From Kibdelosporangium philippinense (GTDB lineage: Bacteria > Actinomycetota > Actinomycetes > Mycobacteriales > Pseudonocardiaceae): a stretch of 64,000 bases of DNA. Location of the stretch: assembly GCF_021390435.2 (NCBI RefSeq), contig NZ_JAJVCN010000002.1, forward strand, positions 558,001 to 622,000, given 5' to 3'. The notes under the pieces are model-generated. The model saw only the letters and a program-made list of their open reading frames with translations. It was not told the DNA's origin and made no database searches. Each line of letters starts with the position of its first letter. The first letter of the stretch is position 1. This document shows, piece by piece, positions 1 to 8,860 of the stretch. The position numbers and the translations under genes are program-made.

Positions 1-457
1 CGGGTGGGGCCCGTTCCGGCGGCTTGACCGCAAGAAGGGCCGTGACACCACCAAGACCGCGTTGGCCGAGATGGGTATCGACCTGCGTGACGTGGAACAG
101 CCGGTGGGCACGTTGTCCGGCGGTGAACGGCAATGCGTGGCGATCGCGCGTGCTGTCCACTTTGGAGCGAAGGTACTCATTCTCGACGAGCCGACGGCTG
201 CTCTTGGCGTGAAGCAGGCCGGTGTCGTGCTGCGGTACGTCGCCCAAGCCCGTGATCGCGGGCTCGGAGTCGTGCTGATCACGCACAACCCGCACCACGC
301 CTACCCAGTCGGTGACCGGTTCCTGCTGCTCAAGCGCGGCCGGAGCCTTGGGTCGTTCGACAAGGGCGACATCACCATTGAGGAGCTCACCCGGCAGATG
401 GCCGGTGGGGCCGAGCTTGAGGCCTTGGAACACGAACTCAGGGCGGTAGAGAAGTGA
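1..457 (+). CDS. Sugar ABC transporter ATP-binding protein (3' part, partial)
   Basis: This is the C-terminal part of an ABC ATPase; the reading frame is open to the left edge of the window, so the start and Walker A lie outside. The signature LSGGERQ (about nt 115-135) and Walker B VLILDEPT are visible, followed by the H-loop (VLITHNPHHA). The stop codon overlaps the GTG of iolC (GTGA), so it is in the same operon as the inositol catabolic genes. By that context it probably energises myo-inositol or related sugar uptake; the substrate is an inference, the ABC ATPase assignment is secure. Confidence 0.9.
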   Translation, partial: GWGPFRRLDRKKGRDTTKTALAEMGIDLRDVEQPVGTLSGGERQCVAIARAVHFGAKVLILDEPTAALGVKQAGVVLRYVAQARDRGLGVVLITHNPHHAYPVGDRFLLLKRGRSLGSFDKGDITIEELTRQMAGGAELEALEHELRAVEK

Positions 458-1383
458 CACTTGAGGCTCTGACGATTGGCCGGGTCGGGGTGGACCTCTA
501 CCCCGAGCAGAGCGGTGTTCCGCTGGCCAAGGTGCAGACCTTCGCCAAGTCGCTCGGCGGCACCGCGACCAACGTCGCGGTCGCCGCCGCGCGGCTCGGC
601 CGCGAGACCGCCGTTCTGACCAAGGTGGGTCCGGACGGGTTCGGCGACTACGTCCGCGATGCGTTGACAGAGTTCGGAGTTTCGCCGGCGTACGTTGGTA
701 CGTCGCCGGACTTGCTGACGCCCGTGGTGTTCTGCGCGCTGGACCCGCCCGAGGACCCGCCGCTTTTGTTCTACCGCTTGCCGACCGCGCCCGACCTCAC
801 GCTGACCGCCGAGGACGTGCCGTGGGATGTCGTGTCGGAAGTTCCTGTGCTGTGGGTGACCGGGACGGGCGTGAGCACCGAACCGGCGCGCGGCACCCAG
901 CGCAAGATCCTGGAGACGAGGGGCCGTCGGGATCACACCGTGCTGGACATGGACTACCGGCCGATGTTCTGGTCCGATGTGGACGCTGCGCGGGAGCAGA
1001 TCTCGTGGATGCTCGACCACGTAACGGTCGCGGTCGGCAACCGTACTGAGGCCGAGGTCGCGGTCGGCACGTCCGACCCGGACGAGGCCGCGCGCCGGAT
1101 CCTCGATCGCGGTGTGTCGCTCGTGATGATCAAGAAAGGTGCCGAGGGTGTGCTGGTCGCGACCTCGGAGGGGTCGTGGACCGTGCCGCCGCATCCGATC
1201 AAGGTCGTCTGCGGGCTCGGCGCCGGTGACGCGTTCGGCGGCGCTGTGATCCACGGTCTGCTCGAAGGCTGGGAGCCCGTGGAAATCGCCGAGTACGCCA
1301 ACGTCGCGGGAGCCATCGTCGCAGGTCGGCTGGCATGTGCCGACGCGATGCCTGCCCAGAACGAGATCGAGGAGCGCCTGTAA
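454..1383 (+). CDS. iolC: 5-dehydro-2-deoxygluconokinase IolC
   Basis: A 309-residue PfkB/ribokinase-family kinase. Seen: an N-terminal GG-containing substrate motif (KSLGGTATNVAVAAARLG) and the C-terminal PfkB signature with the catalytic Asp in GLGAGDAFGGA. In the inositol pathway it phosphorylates 5-dehydro-2-deoxy-D-gluconate. The start is GTG, overlapping the stop of the ABC ATPase by four bases. The adjacent aldolase, iolB and iolD genes support the iolC assignment over other PfkB kinases. Confidence 0.9.
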   Translation: MTLEALTIGRVGVDLYPEQSGVPLAKVQTFAKSLGGTATNVAVAAARLGRETAVLTKVGPDGFGDYVRDALTEFGVSPAYVGTSPDLLTPVVFCALDPPEDPPLLFYRLPTAPDLTLTAEDVPWDVVSEVPVLWVTGTGVSTEPARGTQRKILETRGRRDHTVLDMDYRPMFWSDVDAAREQISWMLDHVTVAVGNRTEAEVAVGTSDPDEAARRILDRGVSLVMIKKGAEGVLVATSEGSWTVPPHPIKVVCGLGAGDAFGGAVIHGLLEGWEPVEIAEYANVAGAIVAGRLACADAMPAQNEIEERL

Positions 1384-1385
1384 AG

Positions 1386-2282
1386 GTGATCACTGACAAG
1401 CAGTGGGCAGACCTACTGCACACGCGTGCGAATAATCCACAGGCTGTGCATAAGCTGTATACAACTCGTGCACGACGTGCATCTCTGTTGACAGACCAAG
1501 GCACGATGTTCTTGGTCGCGGCCGACCACACGGCCCGTGGCGCGATGGGTGTGCCTGGCGACCCGAATGCCATGGTCAACCGCCGCTCGCTGCTGGAACG
1601 CCTGCTCATCGCCCTGGAGAACCCTGCTGTCGACGGAGTGCTCGGCACCCCGGACATCGTCGAGGAGCTCCTGCTTCTCGGCGCCCTGCAGCACAAGATC
1701 GTCATCGGCTCGATGAACCGCGGCGGCCTGGCCGGGGCCGACTGGGAGATCGACGACCGGTTCACCGCGTACACCGCGTCCGCCATCGCTGAGCTGGGCC
1801 TTGACGGCGGCAAGATGCTGCTGAGGATCGTCGACAACGACGCCGGGACGGTTCCGACGCTGCAGGCCTGCGCCGACGCGGTCACCGAGCTGGCCTCCCG
1901 AAACCTCATGGCGATGGTCGAGCCGCTGCCGTACCGCCGGATCCACGGCAAACTTCAGCTGCTCAAGGACGGCCCATCGCTGGCTCGTGCGACGACTGTG
2001 GCGTCCTCGCTTGGCGAGACCTCGGCCTACACCTGGCTGAAGCTCCCCGCCCCCGAAGACCCCGATTTCGTGCTGGACGCCACGACTCTGCCGACCGTCG
2101 TGCTTGGCGGGATTCCAGGCCCGAGCGTCGAGGAGGACATCGCGTCGTGGGGCCGCTCGCTGCGCCACCCGGTCGTTCGTGGCCTGGTCGTGGGCCGCGC
2201 GCTGCTCTACCCACCGGACGGTGACGTCGCCGGTGCCGTCGAAGCCGCCGCCAAAGTCCTGCATGAAGGAGTGAAGGCATGA
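1386..2282 (+). CDS. Cgl0158-family (beta/alpha)8 aldolase of inositol catabolism
   Basis: A 298-residue TIM-barrel protein of the type that replaces IolJ in actinobacterial inositol clusters (deoxyribose-phosphate aldolase-like superfamily). It would cleave the 6-phosphate made by IolC into dihydroxyacetone phosphate and malonic semialdehyde; this is family knowledge, not shown here. An upstream in-frame ATG at 1335 lies inside iolC; the GTG at 1386, two bases after the iolC stop, is the better start. The stop overlaps the iolB ATG (ATGA). It shows barrel motifs such as GGIPGPSVEED near the phosphate-binding end. Confidence 0.82.
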   Translation: MITDKQWADLLHTRANNPQAVHKLYTTRARRASLLTDQGTMFLVAADHTARGAMGVPGDPNAMVNRRSLLERLLIALENPAVDGVLGTPDIVEELLLLGALQHKIVIGSMNRGGLAGADWEIDDRFTAYTASAIAELGLDGGKMLLRIVDNDAGTVPTLQACADAVTELASRNLMAMVEPLPYRRIHGKLQLLKDGPSLARATTVASSLGETSAYTWLKLPAPEDPDFVLDATTLPTVVLGGIPGPSVEEDIASWGRSLRHPVVRGLVVGRALLYPPDGDVAGAVEAAAKVLHEGVKA

Positions 2283-3169
2283 GCTTGCACCGTCCACACG
2301 GGACTCTCTCGGACGAGCGTGATCCGATCCGGCTGGCCCCGCAGGACGCGGGCTGGACGTACACCGGCCTGCGCGTGCTCACGATTCCGCGTGGTGCCAC
2401 CAGGACCGTGTCCACGGGCGAGTTCGAAGCCTTCATCCTGCCGCTGGCAGGCAGCCTGACGGTCGAAGTGGACGAATCGAAGTTCGAGCTGCAAGGCCGT
2501 GACTCGGTCTTCACCAGGGTCACGGACTTCGCCTACGTACCACGAGATGCCTATATCACTTTGTCGACAAAGGATGGTGCCGAGGTCGCGTTGCCCATGG
2601 CCCGCTGCACAAAGCGCCTTGCGCCCAAGTACGGCCCGGCCGAGGACGTCCCGGTCGAGGTGCGCGGTTCGGGCAACGCGACCAGGCAGGTCACGAACTT
2701 CGGCGTGCCAGGAGTCTGGGACCACGCGGAGAAACTCAACGCCTGCGAGCTGATCACCCCAGACGGCAACTGGTCCTCGTACCCGCCGCACAAGCACGAC
2801 GAAGCCAGCGAGTGCGAGGTCGTCAACGAGGAGATCTACTACTTCCGGATCGCCGCCCAAGACGGGATCACCCCGTCCCGCGAAGGCTTCGGCTTCCACA
2901 AGACGTACACCGCCGACGGCGCCATCGATGAGGACGTGACCGTCCGCGACGGCGACGTTTTCCTTATCCCCCGCGGATATCACGGTCCCTGCGTGGCCGC
3001 GCCGGGCTACCCGATGTACTACCTCAACGTCCTCGCCGGGCCTGCCGACGATCGCTCGATGGCTTTCTGCGACGACCCCGCCCACACCTGGGTGCGGCAG
3101 TCATGGGAGAAGCAGGTCGACGACCCGCGCTGCCCGGTGACCTCAGCCGAAGGGAGGGTCCAGTCATGA
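2279..3169 (+). CDS. iolB: 5-deoxy-glucuronate isomerase IolB
   Basis: A 296-residue bicupin of normal family length that isomerises 5-deoxy-D-glucuronate to 5-dehydro-2-deoxygluconate, the substrate of IolC. Metal-binding cupin residues are visible in the stretch PPHKHDE followed by E at about residues 168-183, and in the late GYHGPC motif. It starts with ATG overlapping the previous stop (ATGA) and ends overlapping the iolD ATG in the same way, so translation is probably coupled along the operon. Confidence 0.93.
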   Translation: MSLHRPHGTLSDERDPIRLAPQDAGWTYTGLRVLTIPRGATRTVSTGEFEAFILPLAGSLTVEVDESKFELQGRDSVFTRVTDFAYVPRDAYITLSTKDGAEVALPMARCTKRLAPKYGPAEDVPVEVRGSGNATRQVTNFGVPGVWDHAEKLNACELITPDGNWSSYPPHKHDEASECEVVNEEIYYFRIAAQDGITPSREGFGFHKTYTADGAIDEDVTVRDGDVFLIPRGYHGPCVAAPGYPMYYLNVLAGPADDRSMAFCDDPAHTWVRQSWEKQVDDPRCPVTSAEGRVQS

Positions 3170-5010
3170 GGTTGACCACCGCGCAGGCCCTGGTCCGTTG
3201 GCTTGTGGCACAACGGACCGAGTTGCTCGACGGCACCGAAGCCCCGCTGTTCCCTGCGGTCTACGCGATCTTCGGGCACGGCAACGTCTTGAGCCTCGGT
3301 GCCGCTCTTGAAGAGTTCCGGGACCAGATCCCGGTGTGGCGCGGGCACACTGAGCAAGGCATGGCGCTCGCGGCCGTCGGGTACACGAAAGCCACGCACC
3401 GCCGCCAGGTTGGCGTTGCCACGTCGTCGATCGGCCCTGGCGCGCTGAACATGGTGACGGCTGCGGGTGTCGCGAACGCCAACCGGCTGCCATTGCTTTT
3501 GCTCCCAGGCGATACGTTCGTCAACCGCGCGCCTGACCCTGTGCTGCAACAGATCGAGCCGTTCAGTGACGCGACCGTGAGCGTGAACGACGCTTTCCGG
3601 CCGGTCAGCCGCTACTTCGACCGGATCACAAGGCCCGAGCAGCTGATCGCGACTTTGCCGCAGGTTGCCAGGGTGCTGACCGATCCCGGTGAGTGCGGGC
3701 CGGTGACTTTGGCGCTGCCGCAGGATGTTCAGGCTGAGGCGTTCGATTTCCCTTCGTCGCTGTTCGAGCCGGTCGTGCATCACGTGCTGCGCCCGCGTCC
3801 GGACCGGCGCTCGCTTGGCCGGGCCGCCGAGGTGATCCGGGCGTCGCAGAAGCCGTTGCTCGTGCTGGGTGGTGGCGTCCGATATTCGGGCGCCGCGCAG
3901 ACCGCGATCGAGTTCGCCGAGCGGCACAACGTGCCCATCGCCGAGACCACCGCGGGCCGCACGCTCGTGCCGCATACGCACCCGCTGCACGCGGGGCCGC
4001 TGGGCATCACTGGATCGGCGTCAGCCAACGCACTGGCGGCCGAAGCGGACGTGGTGATCGCCGTCGGAACCCGCCTGCAGGACTTCACGACGGCCTCGTG
4101 GTCCGTTTTTTCGCCTGATGTCAAGCTTGTAACGATTAACGCCGCCCGCTTCGACGCGGTCAAACACGGGGCCGTCGCAGTGGTCGCCGATGCCAGGGAA
4201 GGCCTCGAAGAACTCCCGCTGGTCGACTGGAACGCGCCCCAATCGTGGTCCGCGCGCGCCTCGTCCGAGCTGGCGAAGTGGGACGCGCACATCACCGAAC
4301 TGCGGTCAGCCGGTGGCCCGTTGCCGACGTATGCCGAGGTCGTCGGGGTCGTGAACGACATTTCCGGCCCAGACGACTACGTGATGACCGCGTCCGGCGG
4401 CCTGCCCGGCGAGCTGATCGGCGGCTGGCGGGCGACCGGTGAGTCGACAATGGACGTCGAATATGGCTTCTCGTGCATGGGTTACGAGATCGCCGGAGCG
4501 TGGGGCGCGGCAACGGCCCACACGCAGGGCATCGTCACGACACTGCTTGGCGACGGCTCGTACCTGATGCTCAACTCGGAGCTGTTCTCGGCGGCCTTCG
4601 CAGGCCACGGCTTCGTCGCGGTGGTGTGCGACAACGACGGATATGCCGTCATTGACCGCCTCCAGCGCGGCCAAGGTGGTGCCGGATTCAACAACATGTA
4701 CTCCGACGTCCGCAGCCGTCTGCCTGAACCACCACGCGTGGACTTCGCGACCCACGCGGCCGGACTCGGATGTGCGGTCCTCGTGGCGGATTCCGTCGCA
4801 GATCTTCGCGCGGCCTATACGAAGGCTCGCGAACACGCGCAGTCCGGCGTGCCCGCGGTTGTTGTGATCAAGACCCATCCGAGTTCCTGGACCGAAGCCG
4901 GAGCCTGGTGGGAAGTGGGCGTTCCGCAGGTCTCCCATCGCCCGGAAATCGCGGCAGCAAGGGAAGAGCTGGATTCGGCGAAAACCCACCAGCTGAGGTA
5001 CCTGAAATAG
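3166..5010 (+). CDS. iolD: 3D-(3,5/4)-trihydroxycyclohexane-1,2-dione hydrolase IolD
   Basis: A 614-residue thiamine-diphosphate enzyme that opens the ring of the inositol-derived trione to 5-deoxyglucuronate. The N-terminal Pyr domain carries the catalytic Glu in HTEQGMALAAVGY, and the C-terminal PP domain has the GDGSYLMLNSE metal/ThDP motif. The ATG at 3166 overlaps the iolB stop; an in-frame GTG upstream at 3103 would lie wholly inside iolB and is rejected. It is the last gene of the visible iol operon. iolG/iolE are not in this window. Confidence 0.94.
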   Translation: MRLTTAQALVRWLVAQRTELLDGTEAPLFPAVYAIFGHGNVLSLGAALEEFRDQIPVWRGHTEQGMALAAVGYTKATHRRQVGVATSSIGPGALNMVTAAGVANANRLPLLLLPGDTFVNRAPDPVLQQIEPFSDATVSVNDAFRPVSRYFDRITRPEQLIATLPQVARVLTDPGECGPVTLALPQDVQAEAFDFPSSLFEPVVHHVLRPRPDRRSLGRAAEVIRASQKPLLVLGGGVRYSGAAQTAIEFAERHNVPIAETTAGRTLVPHTHPLHAGPLGITGSASANALAAEADVVIAVGTRLQDFTTASWSVFSPDVKLVTINAARFDAVKHGAVAVVADAREGLEELPLVDWNAPQSWSARASSELAKWDAHITELRSAGGPLPTYAEVVGVVNDISGPDDYVMTASGGLPGELIGGWRATGESTMDVEYGFSCMGYEIAGAWGAATAHTQGIVTTLLGDGSYLMLNSELFSAAFAGHGFVAVVCDNDGYAVIDRLQRGQGGAGFNNMYSDVRSRLPEPPRVDFATHAAGLGCAVLVADSVADLRAAYTKAREHAQSGVPAVVVIKTHPSSWTEAGAWWEVGVPQVSHRPEIAAAREELDSAKTHQLRYLK

Positions 5011-5433
5011 TTAGCTGAGTGTGCGGAAAGCCGACACCGCGGCCTTGAGCTGTGGGTCGGCTTCCGCCTTTTCCAGTGCTTGCTCAAGCGTTTGCTGATA
5101 CGTGGGTTCGGCATCCTCGAAGGATTTTCGGCCGGTCTCGGTGAGCATTGTGTAAATGCCCCTGCGGTCGTCCTCGCAGATATCCCGTTCGCTGAGGCCC
5201 GCGGATTCCAGCCGTGCGACCAGGCGGCTGACCGAGCTCTGGTTGAGCTCGAGGGCCTCGGCGAGTTCCTGGATGCGCAGCGAGTTGTTCTTTCCAGTGG
5301 CCCTCGAGAGATGATCGAGCGCCCGGTATTCGGACAGCCCGAGGCCGTGTCGGCGCTGCAGGGCTTTGCCCAACTCACCCTCGATCCGGGCATGCAGGGC
5401 GACAAGTCGGCCCCAGGCCTCTTCACGGCTCAT
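5011..5433 (-). CDS. MarR family transcriptional regulator
   Basis: A 140-residue winged-helix regulator. The core LAEALELNQSSVSRLVARLESAGL is the recognition-helix region, followed by the wing with DDRRG(I)YTMLTETG. It ends directly against the iolD stop (convergent) and is divergent from the flavin reductase gene at 5519. The 85-bp gap holds strong palindromes (5460-5491) that are the likely operator. By arrangement it probably controls itself and the reductase, in response to a phenolic or oxidant ligand that cannot be read from sequence. Confidence 0.9.
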   Translation of the reverse strand: MSREEAWGRLVALHARIEGELGKALQRRHGLGLSEYRALDHLSRATGKNNSLRIQELAEALELNQSSVSRLVARLESAGLSERDICEDDRRGIYTMLTETGRKSFEDAEPTYQQTLEQALEKAEADPQLKAAVSAFRTLS

Positions 5434-5459
5434 GCGGCCTCCCTCCTTGACGTCAGCTT

Positions 5460-5491
5460 ACATGCAGTGACAGTATCTGCATGTACATGCA
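5460..5491. promoter_or_regulatory. Palindromic operator between MarR gene and flavin reductase
   Basis: A perfect 14-bp palindrome TGCATGTACATGCA (5478-5491) overlaps a second dyad in which ACATGCAG (5460-5467) pairs with CTGCATGT (5477-5484). The pair sits in the divergent promoter region of the MarR gene and the flavin reductase. MarR dimers bind such dyads; that this regulator does so is inferred from position. Confidence 0.6.
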
Positions 5492-5518
5492 TCTAAATCC
5501 CAACCGTGATCAGGGGGC

Positions 5519-6079
5519 ATGACAGTGCGCAAGTACCTGTTCGTTCTTGGCAGCTCTCGACCTGAGGGCAATACCGAGTCCCTCGCCCGCAAGGCCGCCG
5601 AGTACCTGCCTGAGGGCACCGAACAGCGCTGGCTGTGGCTTGAGGACATCCCGCTCGAGCCGTTCCGCGACACCCGCGGCGTGGACAAGACCCATCCCAC
5701 GCCGACCGGCAACGAGCAGCGCCTGCTCGACTTCACGCTCGAGGCGACCGATGTCGTCATCGCGTCTCCGCTGTACTGGTACAGCGTGTCGGCGACGACC
5801 AAGCGCTACCTCGACTACTGGAGCGGCTGGCTGCACCTGCCGGATGTCGCGTTCAAGGCGCGCATGCGCGAGAAGACGCTGTGGGGTATCTCGACCGCCG
5901 AGGAGTACGACAAGTCCGACTCACTGGTCGGCTCGCTGTTCAAGACGGCCGAGTACCTGGGTATGGGGTGGGGTGGCGTGTTGCTTGGCCACGGTCACCA
6001 TCCAGGTGAGGTGCTGAATGACGCTCTCGCCATGAAAGCCGCGAAGAGCTTCTTCCAGAGTGCTTACGTCACCGCGTAA
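5519..6079 (+). CDS. NADPH-dependent FMN reductase family (flavodoxin-like) protein
   Basis: A 186-residue flavodoxin-fold oxidoreductase. The FMN phosphate loop is GSSRPEGNTESLARK (residues 11-25), and SPLYWYSVSATTKRYLDYW matches the second flavin/NAD(P)H-binding segment of the FMN-reductase/azoreductase family. It is divergent from a MarR regulator with a shared palindromic operator, a common arrangement for inducible quinone, azo or aldehyde detoxification. Substrate unknown. A strong hairpin follows at 6089-6143. Confidence 0.87.
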   Translation: MTVRKYLFVLGSSRPEGNTESLARKAAEYLPEGTEQRWLWLEDIPLEPFRDTRGVDKTHPTPTGNEQRLLDFTLEATDVVIASPLYWYSVSATTKRYLDYWSGWLHLPDVAFKARMREKTLWGISTAEEYDKSDSLVGSLFKTAEYLGMGWGGVLLGHGHHPGEVLNDALAMKAAKSFFQSAYVTA

Positions 6080-6088
6080 GAGGATCTC

Positions 6089-6143
6089 CGGCATACAGAC
6101 ACCAGGGCAGGCCACAACAGCTAGCCCTGGTGTCTGTATGCCG
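6089..6143. terminator. Bidirectional hairpin terminator
   Basis: Arms 6089-6108 and 6124-6143 form a perfect 20-bp stem around a 15-nt loop, between the convergent flavin reductase and DUF3073 genes. There is no long T tract, as is usual for actinobacterial terminators. Confidence 0.75.
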
Positions 6144-6147
6144 AGAT

Positions 6148-6324
6148 TCAGCGACGGTAGTCGTCGTAACCGTCGTCGTAGTCGTCGCTACGGTCCTCTT
6201 CTTGGTGGTCATCGGACTGGCCCGACAGCTCTCGCTGGAGAGCGTCGAAGTCCGTGTTCCGAGTGCTGTACTTGAGCTCTCGGGCCACCTTCGTCTGCTT
6301 GGCCTTCGCCCGGCCGCGCCCCAT
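6148..6324 (-). CDS. DUF3073 domain-containing protein
   Basis: A 58-residue protein beginning MGRGRAKAKQTKVARELKYS, the invariant start of the actinobacterial DUF3073 family, with an acidic Asp/Tyr-rich tail (DDYDDGYDDYRR). A longer in-frame ORF exists upstream but the family always starts at this Met, so the start is set at 6324. Highly basic N-terminus and acidic tail; function unknown in the family. It converges on the flavin reductase across a strong hairpin. Confidence 0.88.
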   Translation of the reverse strand: MGRGRAKAKQTKVARELKYSTRNTDFDALQRELSGQSDDHQEEDRSDDYDDGYDDYRR

Positions 6325-6518
6325 GGCTCGACCCCCTCGCACAGGGATGGGGCGGCCGGGGGAAACGGCGGCCCCACTCGTCTCGACAACTGATTCCTGA
6401 CAACTACCGTACCGTGCCGATGGGGTCCGACGCGACGCGGCACCGTGTGCCGGTGATGACAGATCTGCCTCGATCGGCCGATCGCCCGGTTCCGGGTGAC
6501 CCATGACAGCATGAAGTA

Positions 6519-7403
6519 GTGCCTCGTCCGTTCGTCGCCTACCTTCGGGTGTACGAACCGTTGTCGGCTTTTGACACTGAGTTGTCAAATCGACTACGGA
6601 ACGTAGTAGAAACCGGTCCATTGTCGCGTTCGGTCGTGGGTGAGCGCGAGCGGGAAATGTGGTTCAGGTCACAACTTTCTGTCCCGGTCCGATTGCTCCC
6701 GGGCGAGTCGGCCGATGGCAGTCCGTCCCCGCGCACCCTCAAGGACGTCCTCGTTCTCGACCCTCGGGATGTTCCCGGCGCTGATCCGGAGATCGGCCCA
6801 CTGGTGTGCCCATTGGACGTGATGCCCCGTTCGGCCGCTGCTCTTGTCGGGTTTCTCGCCACCGCGCATCCCGCATTGCGGGACGCGGCGATCACGGCCT
6901 CACTGGACACCGTGCGGGCCCGGGCGGCCTCGGTGCTGTCCGAGCAGCCCTCAGGCGCCGTGCACGCCGTGTCGACGACGTGGACCGTCCCGCTGCCGTG
7001 GTTTGTCATGTTCGAGCCCGAGCGGCGGCGGTTGCGGCTGGAAACCCGGATGTCACCCGACCGGGAGAGCTCGTGGCGCGCGACGATGGCCGACGCGCAA
7101 GCGAGGGTCGCCCGCGCGTACGAGTTGGCGGCGAGCACCTTTGGTGAGCGTGGTCCGGCGAAGGTTCTTGAGGACACGGCCGGCTGGCTCGAGCACTTTG
7201 ACGGTAATTCTGCCGTCGAGCTCGACTACGGCGGTCTGGTACAGCTACTTGACGACAAGCAACTGCAGAGTGACTCGTCGTGTGAGGACGTCAACGCGAT
7301 CGTGGACGCGCTTGAATCTGGCGATGCGGAAACCGTCGCCGAACGGTTCGAACAGCTCCGCGAGTTCTGGGGTGAACTCGCCATCCGGGAGCGGTTCAGC
7401 TAG
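6519..7403 (+). CDS. Conserved hypothetical protein
   Basis: A 294-residue soluble protein starting at GTG 6519. No signal peptide, membrane segment or catalytic motif is visible. The N-terminal half (MPRPFVAYLRVYEPLSAF) and a central WTVPLPWFVMFEPERR segment suggest a compact domain, and the C-terminal third is acidic and helical. It lies between DUF3073 and rsiG, a neighbourhood I remember as conserved in Pseudonocardiaceae. Its stop codon shares the tetranucleotide CTAG with that of the convergent rsiG gene. Function unknown. Confidence 0.75.
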   Translation: MPRPFVAYLRVYEPLSAFDTELSNRLRNVVETGPLSRSVVGEREREMWFRSQLSVPVRLLPGESADGSPSPRTLKDVLVLDPRDVPGADPEIGPLVCPLDVMPRSAAALVGFLATAHPALRDAAITASLDTVRARAASVLSEQPSGAVHAVSTTWTVPLPWFVMFEPERRRLRLETRMSPDRESSWRATMADAQARVARAYELAASTFGERGPAKVLEDTAGWLEHFDGNSAVELDYGGLVQLLDDKQLQSDSSCEDVNAIVDALESGDAETVAERFEQLREFWGELAIRERFS

Positions 7404-7996
7404 TCGAGGCCCTGCTGCTCGTCGCGCTCACGCTCGGCGGCGAGCAGTTCGTCGACCGACGCCTTGCCCTCCCGGTAGCGCTTGGCGATCTCGGCGTTGA
7501 GCAGGTCCATCACCACCTGGACCTGACGGCGTCGCTGCGAGACCGATGCCTCTTCCTTGGCATACGTCTGCAGCGCCAGTTCGAGCCGCTCGTCGGGCAG
7601 TGAGCTCACGTCGGACAGGTCCGCGTCGGAGACCAGCGCCTCCACGTGCCTGCGGTGCGCCTCGGCCCGTGACGGCTCAAGGGTCTGGTAGCGCCCCATA
7701 CCCATCGCCGGTCCGACAGCGTTGTCGGCCAGGATCGTCGCCAGTTGTTCGACGACCGAGGCTGACCCGCCCTCGGTCCGCCGCTTCTGTTCGGCCCGCA
7801 CGATGTCGATCCGACCGTGCAACAGCCTGCGCAGATAGGACAGGTCCGTCTCTTCCTGCGCGGCATCGTCCCGCCGTGCCCGGACCTCGGCCAAGCCGAG
7901 CCGGTCAAGGCCCTCGATGTAGTCCGGGTCGAGCACACGGTCGATGCGTCGGCGCCCACCAGGTCGGACTTCGATCACGGGATCATCCTCCGGCAA
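7400..7996 (-). CDS. rsiG: RsiG-type anti-sigma factor (c-di-GMP-binding, sigma-WhiG antagonist)
   Basis: A 198-residue helical protein of the family formerly annotated as aerial mycelium formation protein. In Streptomyces, RsiG sequesters sigma WhiG when c-di-GMP is bound between two helices that each carry E-x3-S-x2-R-x3-Q-x3-D. The second motif is complete here (E149, S153, R156, Q160, D164). In the first, E49, S53, R56 and D64 are present but residue 60 is His instead of Gln. A GGDEF protein is encoded in the same window (43265-44131). No whiG-type sigma gene is nearby. Confidence 0.85.
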   Translation of the reverse strand: MPEDDPVIEVRPGGRRRIDRVLDPDYIEGLDRLGLAEVRARRDDAAQEETDLSYLRRLLHGRIDIVRAEQKRRTEGGSASVVEQLATILADNAVGPAMGMGRYQTLEPSRAEAHRRHVEALVSDADLSDVSSLPDERLELALQTYAKEEASVSQRRRQVQVVMDLLNAEIAKRYREGKASVDELLAAERERDEQQGLD

Positions 7997-8002
7997 CCAC
8001 GC

Positions 8003-8860
8003 CTAGACCGCCACATCGGCCAGCCCCTTTTCACCCTTGACCCCCAGCAATTCACGGACCTGAACGGACGCCAACGGCGGCCGCTGCGCGATTCGGGCCA
8101 GACCGGCCGCCCTCGCCACTAGTTGCGCGTTGTCCTTGACTCGCTCGCCCCGCGCGTACGAGATGGTGTCCTCCATCCCGACCCGCAGATGACCACCGGC
8201 GGACAACGAAGCCAGCATCACCGGCAGTGCGCTGCGGCCGATGCCCGTCGCCGAAAACGTCGCGTCCTTGGGAATGAGCCGCATCGCGGCGACAAGCGTC
8301 TCGGCATCTCCTGGCATTCCGCCTGGCACACCCATCACCAGATCCACATGGACATGACCACCGGCTGGCGGCCCGTATTTGTCCAGCAATCTGTGCAACG
8401 AGGCGAGCTGGCCGATGTCGAAGATCTCGTACTCCGGGACGATCCCGCGTTCCTGCATTCCCTTGTGCAGTTCGACGATGAACTCCCACCGGTTGAGGAA
8501 AACGTCATCGCCGAAGTTGACCGTGCCCATGGTGCACGACGCCGAATCCGGCAGCGCGTCCAAAACCCGGAGCCGGTCCGATTCCGGATCGGTCACCGCG
8601 CCGCCGGTGGAAAGCTGGACGATCAGGTTCGTCTGTTCGCGCAACGCTGCCACAGTGTCCTTGAGACGACCGAGGTCCAGCGTCGGTTTAGCGTTTTCGT
8701 CCCGGATGTGCACGTGGATCATGGCCGCCCCGACGCGCTCACAGTCCTGCGCGGTGCTGACCAGCTCCGCGAGGGTGACCGGCAGGTTCGGCACATCGCT
8801 CTTGGCGTGCTCGGCCCCGGTCGGCGCCACCGTGATGATCGTGCCTGTCGACAGGGACAT
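8003..8860 (-). CDS. BKACE family 3-keto-5-aminohexanoate cleavage-type protein (DUF849)
   Basis: A 285-residue TIM-barrel enzyme of the beta-keto acid cleavage family, which uses acetyl-CoA to cleave a beta-keto acid. The metal-binding pair is visible in MIHVHIRDE, and the conserved VQLSTGG and GVEDTI-like (VGMEDTISYARGE) motifs follow. An in-frame extension to 9073 has no family similarity; the ATG at 8860 (MSLSTGTIITVAPTGAE) matches the usual start. Adjacent to rsiG by a 6-nt gap. The keto-acid substrate cannot be predicted from sequence. Confidence 0.88.
   Translation of the reverse strand: MSLSTGTIITVAPTGAEHAKSDVPNLPVTLAELVSTAQDCERVGAAMIHVHIRDENAKPTLDLGRLKDTVAALREQTNLIVQLSTGGAVTDPESDRLRVLDALPDSASCTMGTVNFGDDVFLNRWEFIVELHKGMQERGIVPEYEIFDIGQLASLHRLLDKYGPPAGGHVHVDLVMGVPGGMPGDAETLVAAMRLIPKDATFSATGIGRSALPVMLASLSAGGHLRVGMEDTISYARGERVKDNAQLVARAAGLARIAQRPPLASVQVRELLGVKGEKGLADVAV

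Noticed and set aside
1335..1385. Start of the inositol aldolase at 1335
   Set aside because: It would overlap iolC by 49 bp; the GTG at 1386 directly after the iolC stop fits the operon pattern.
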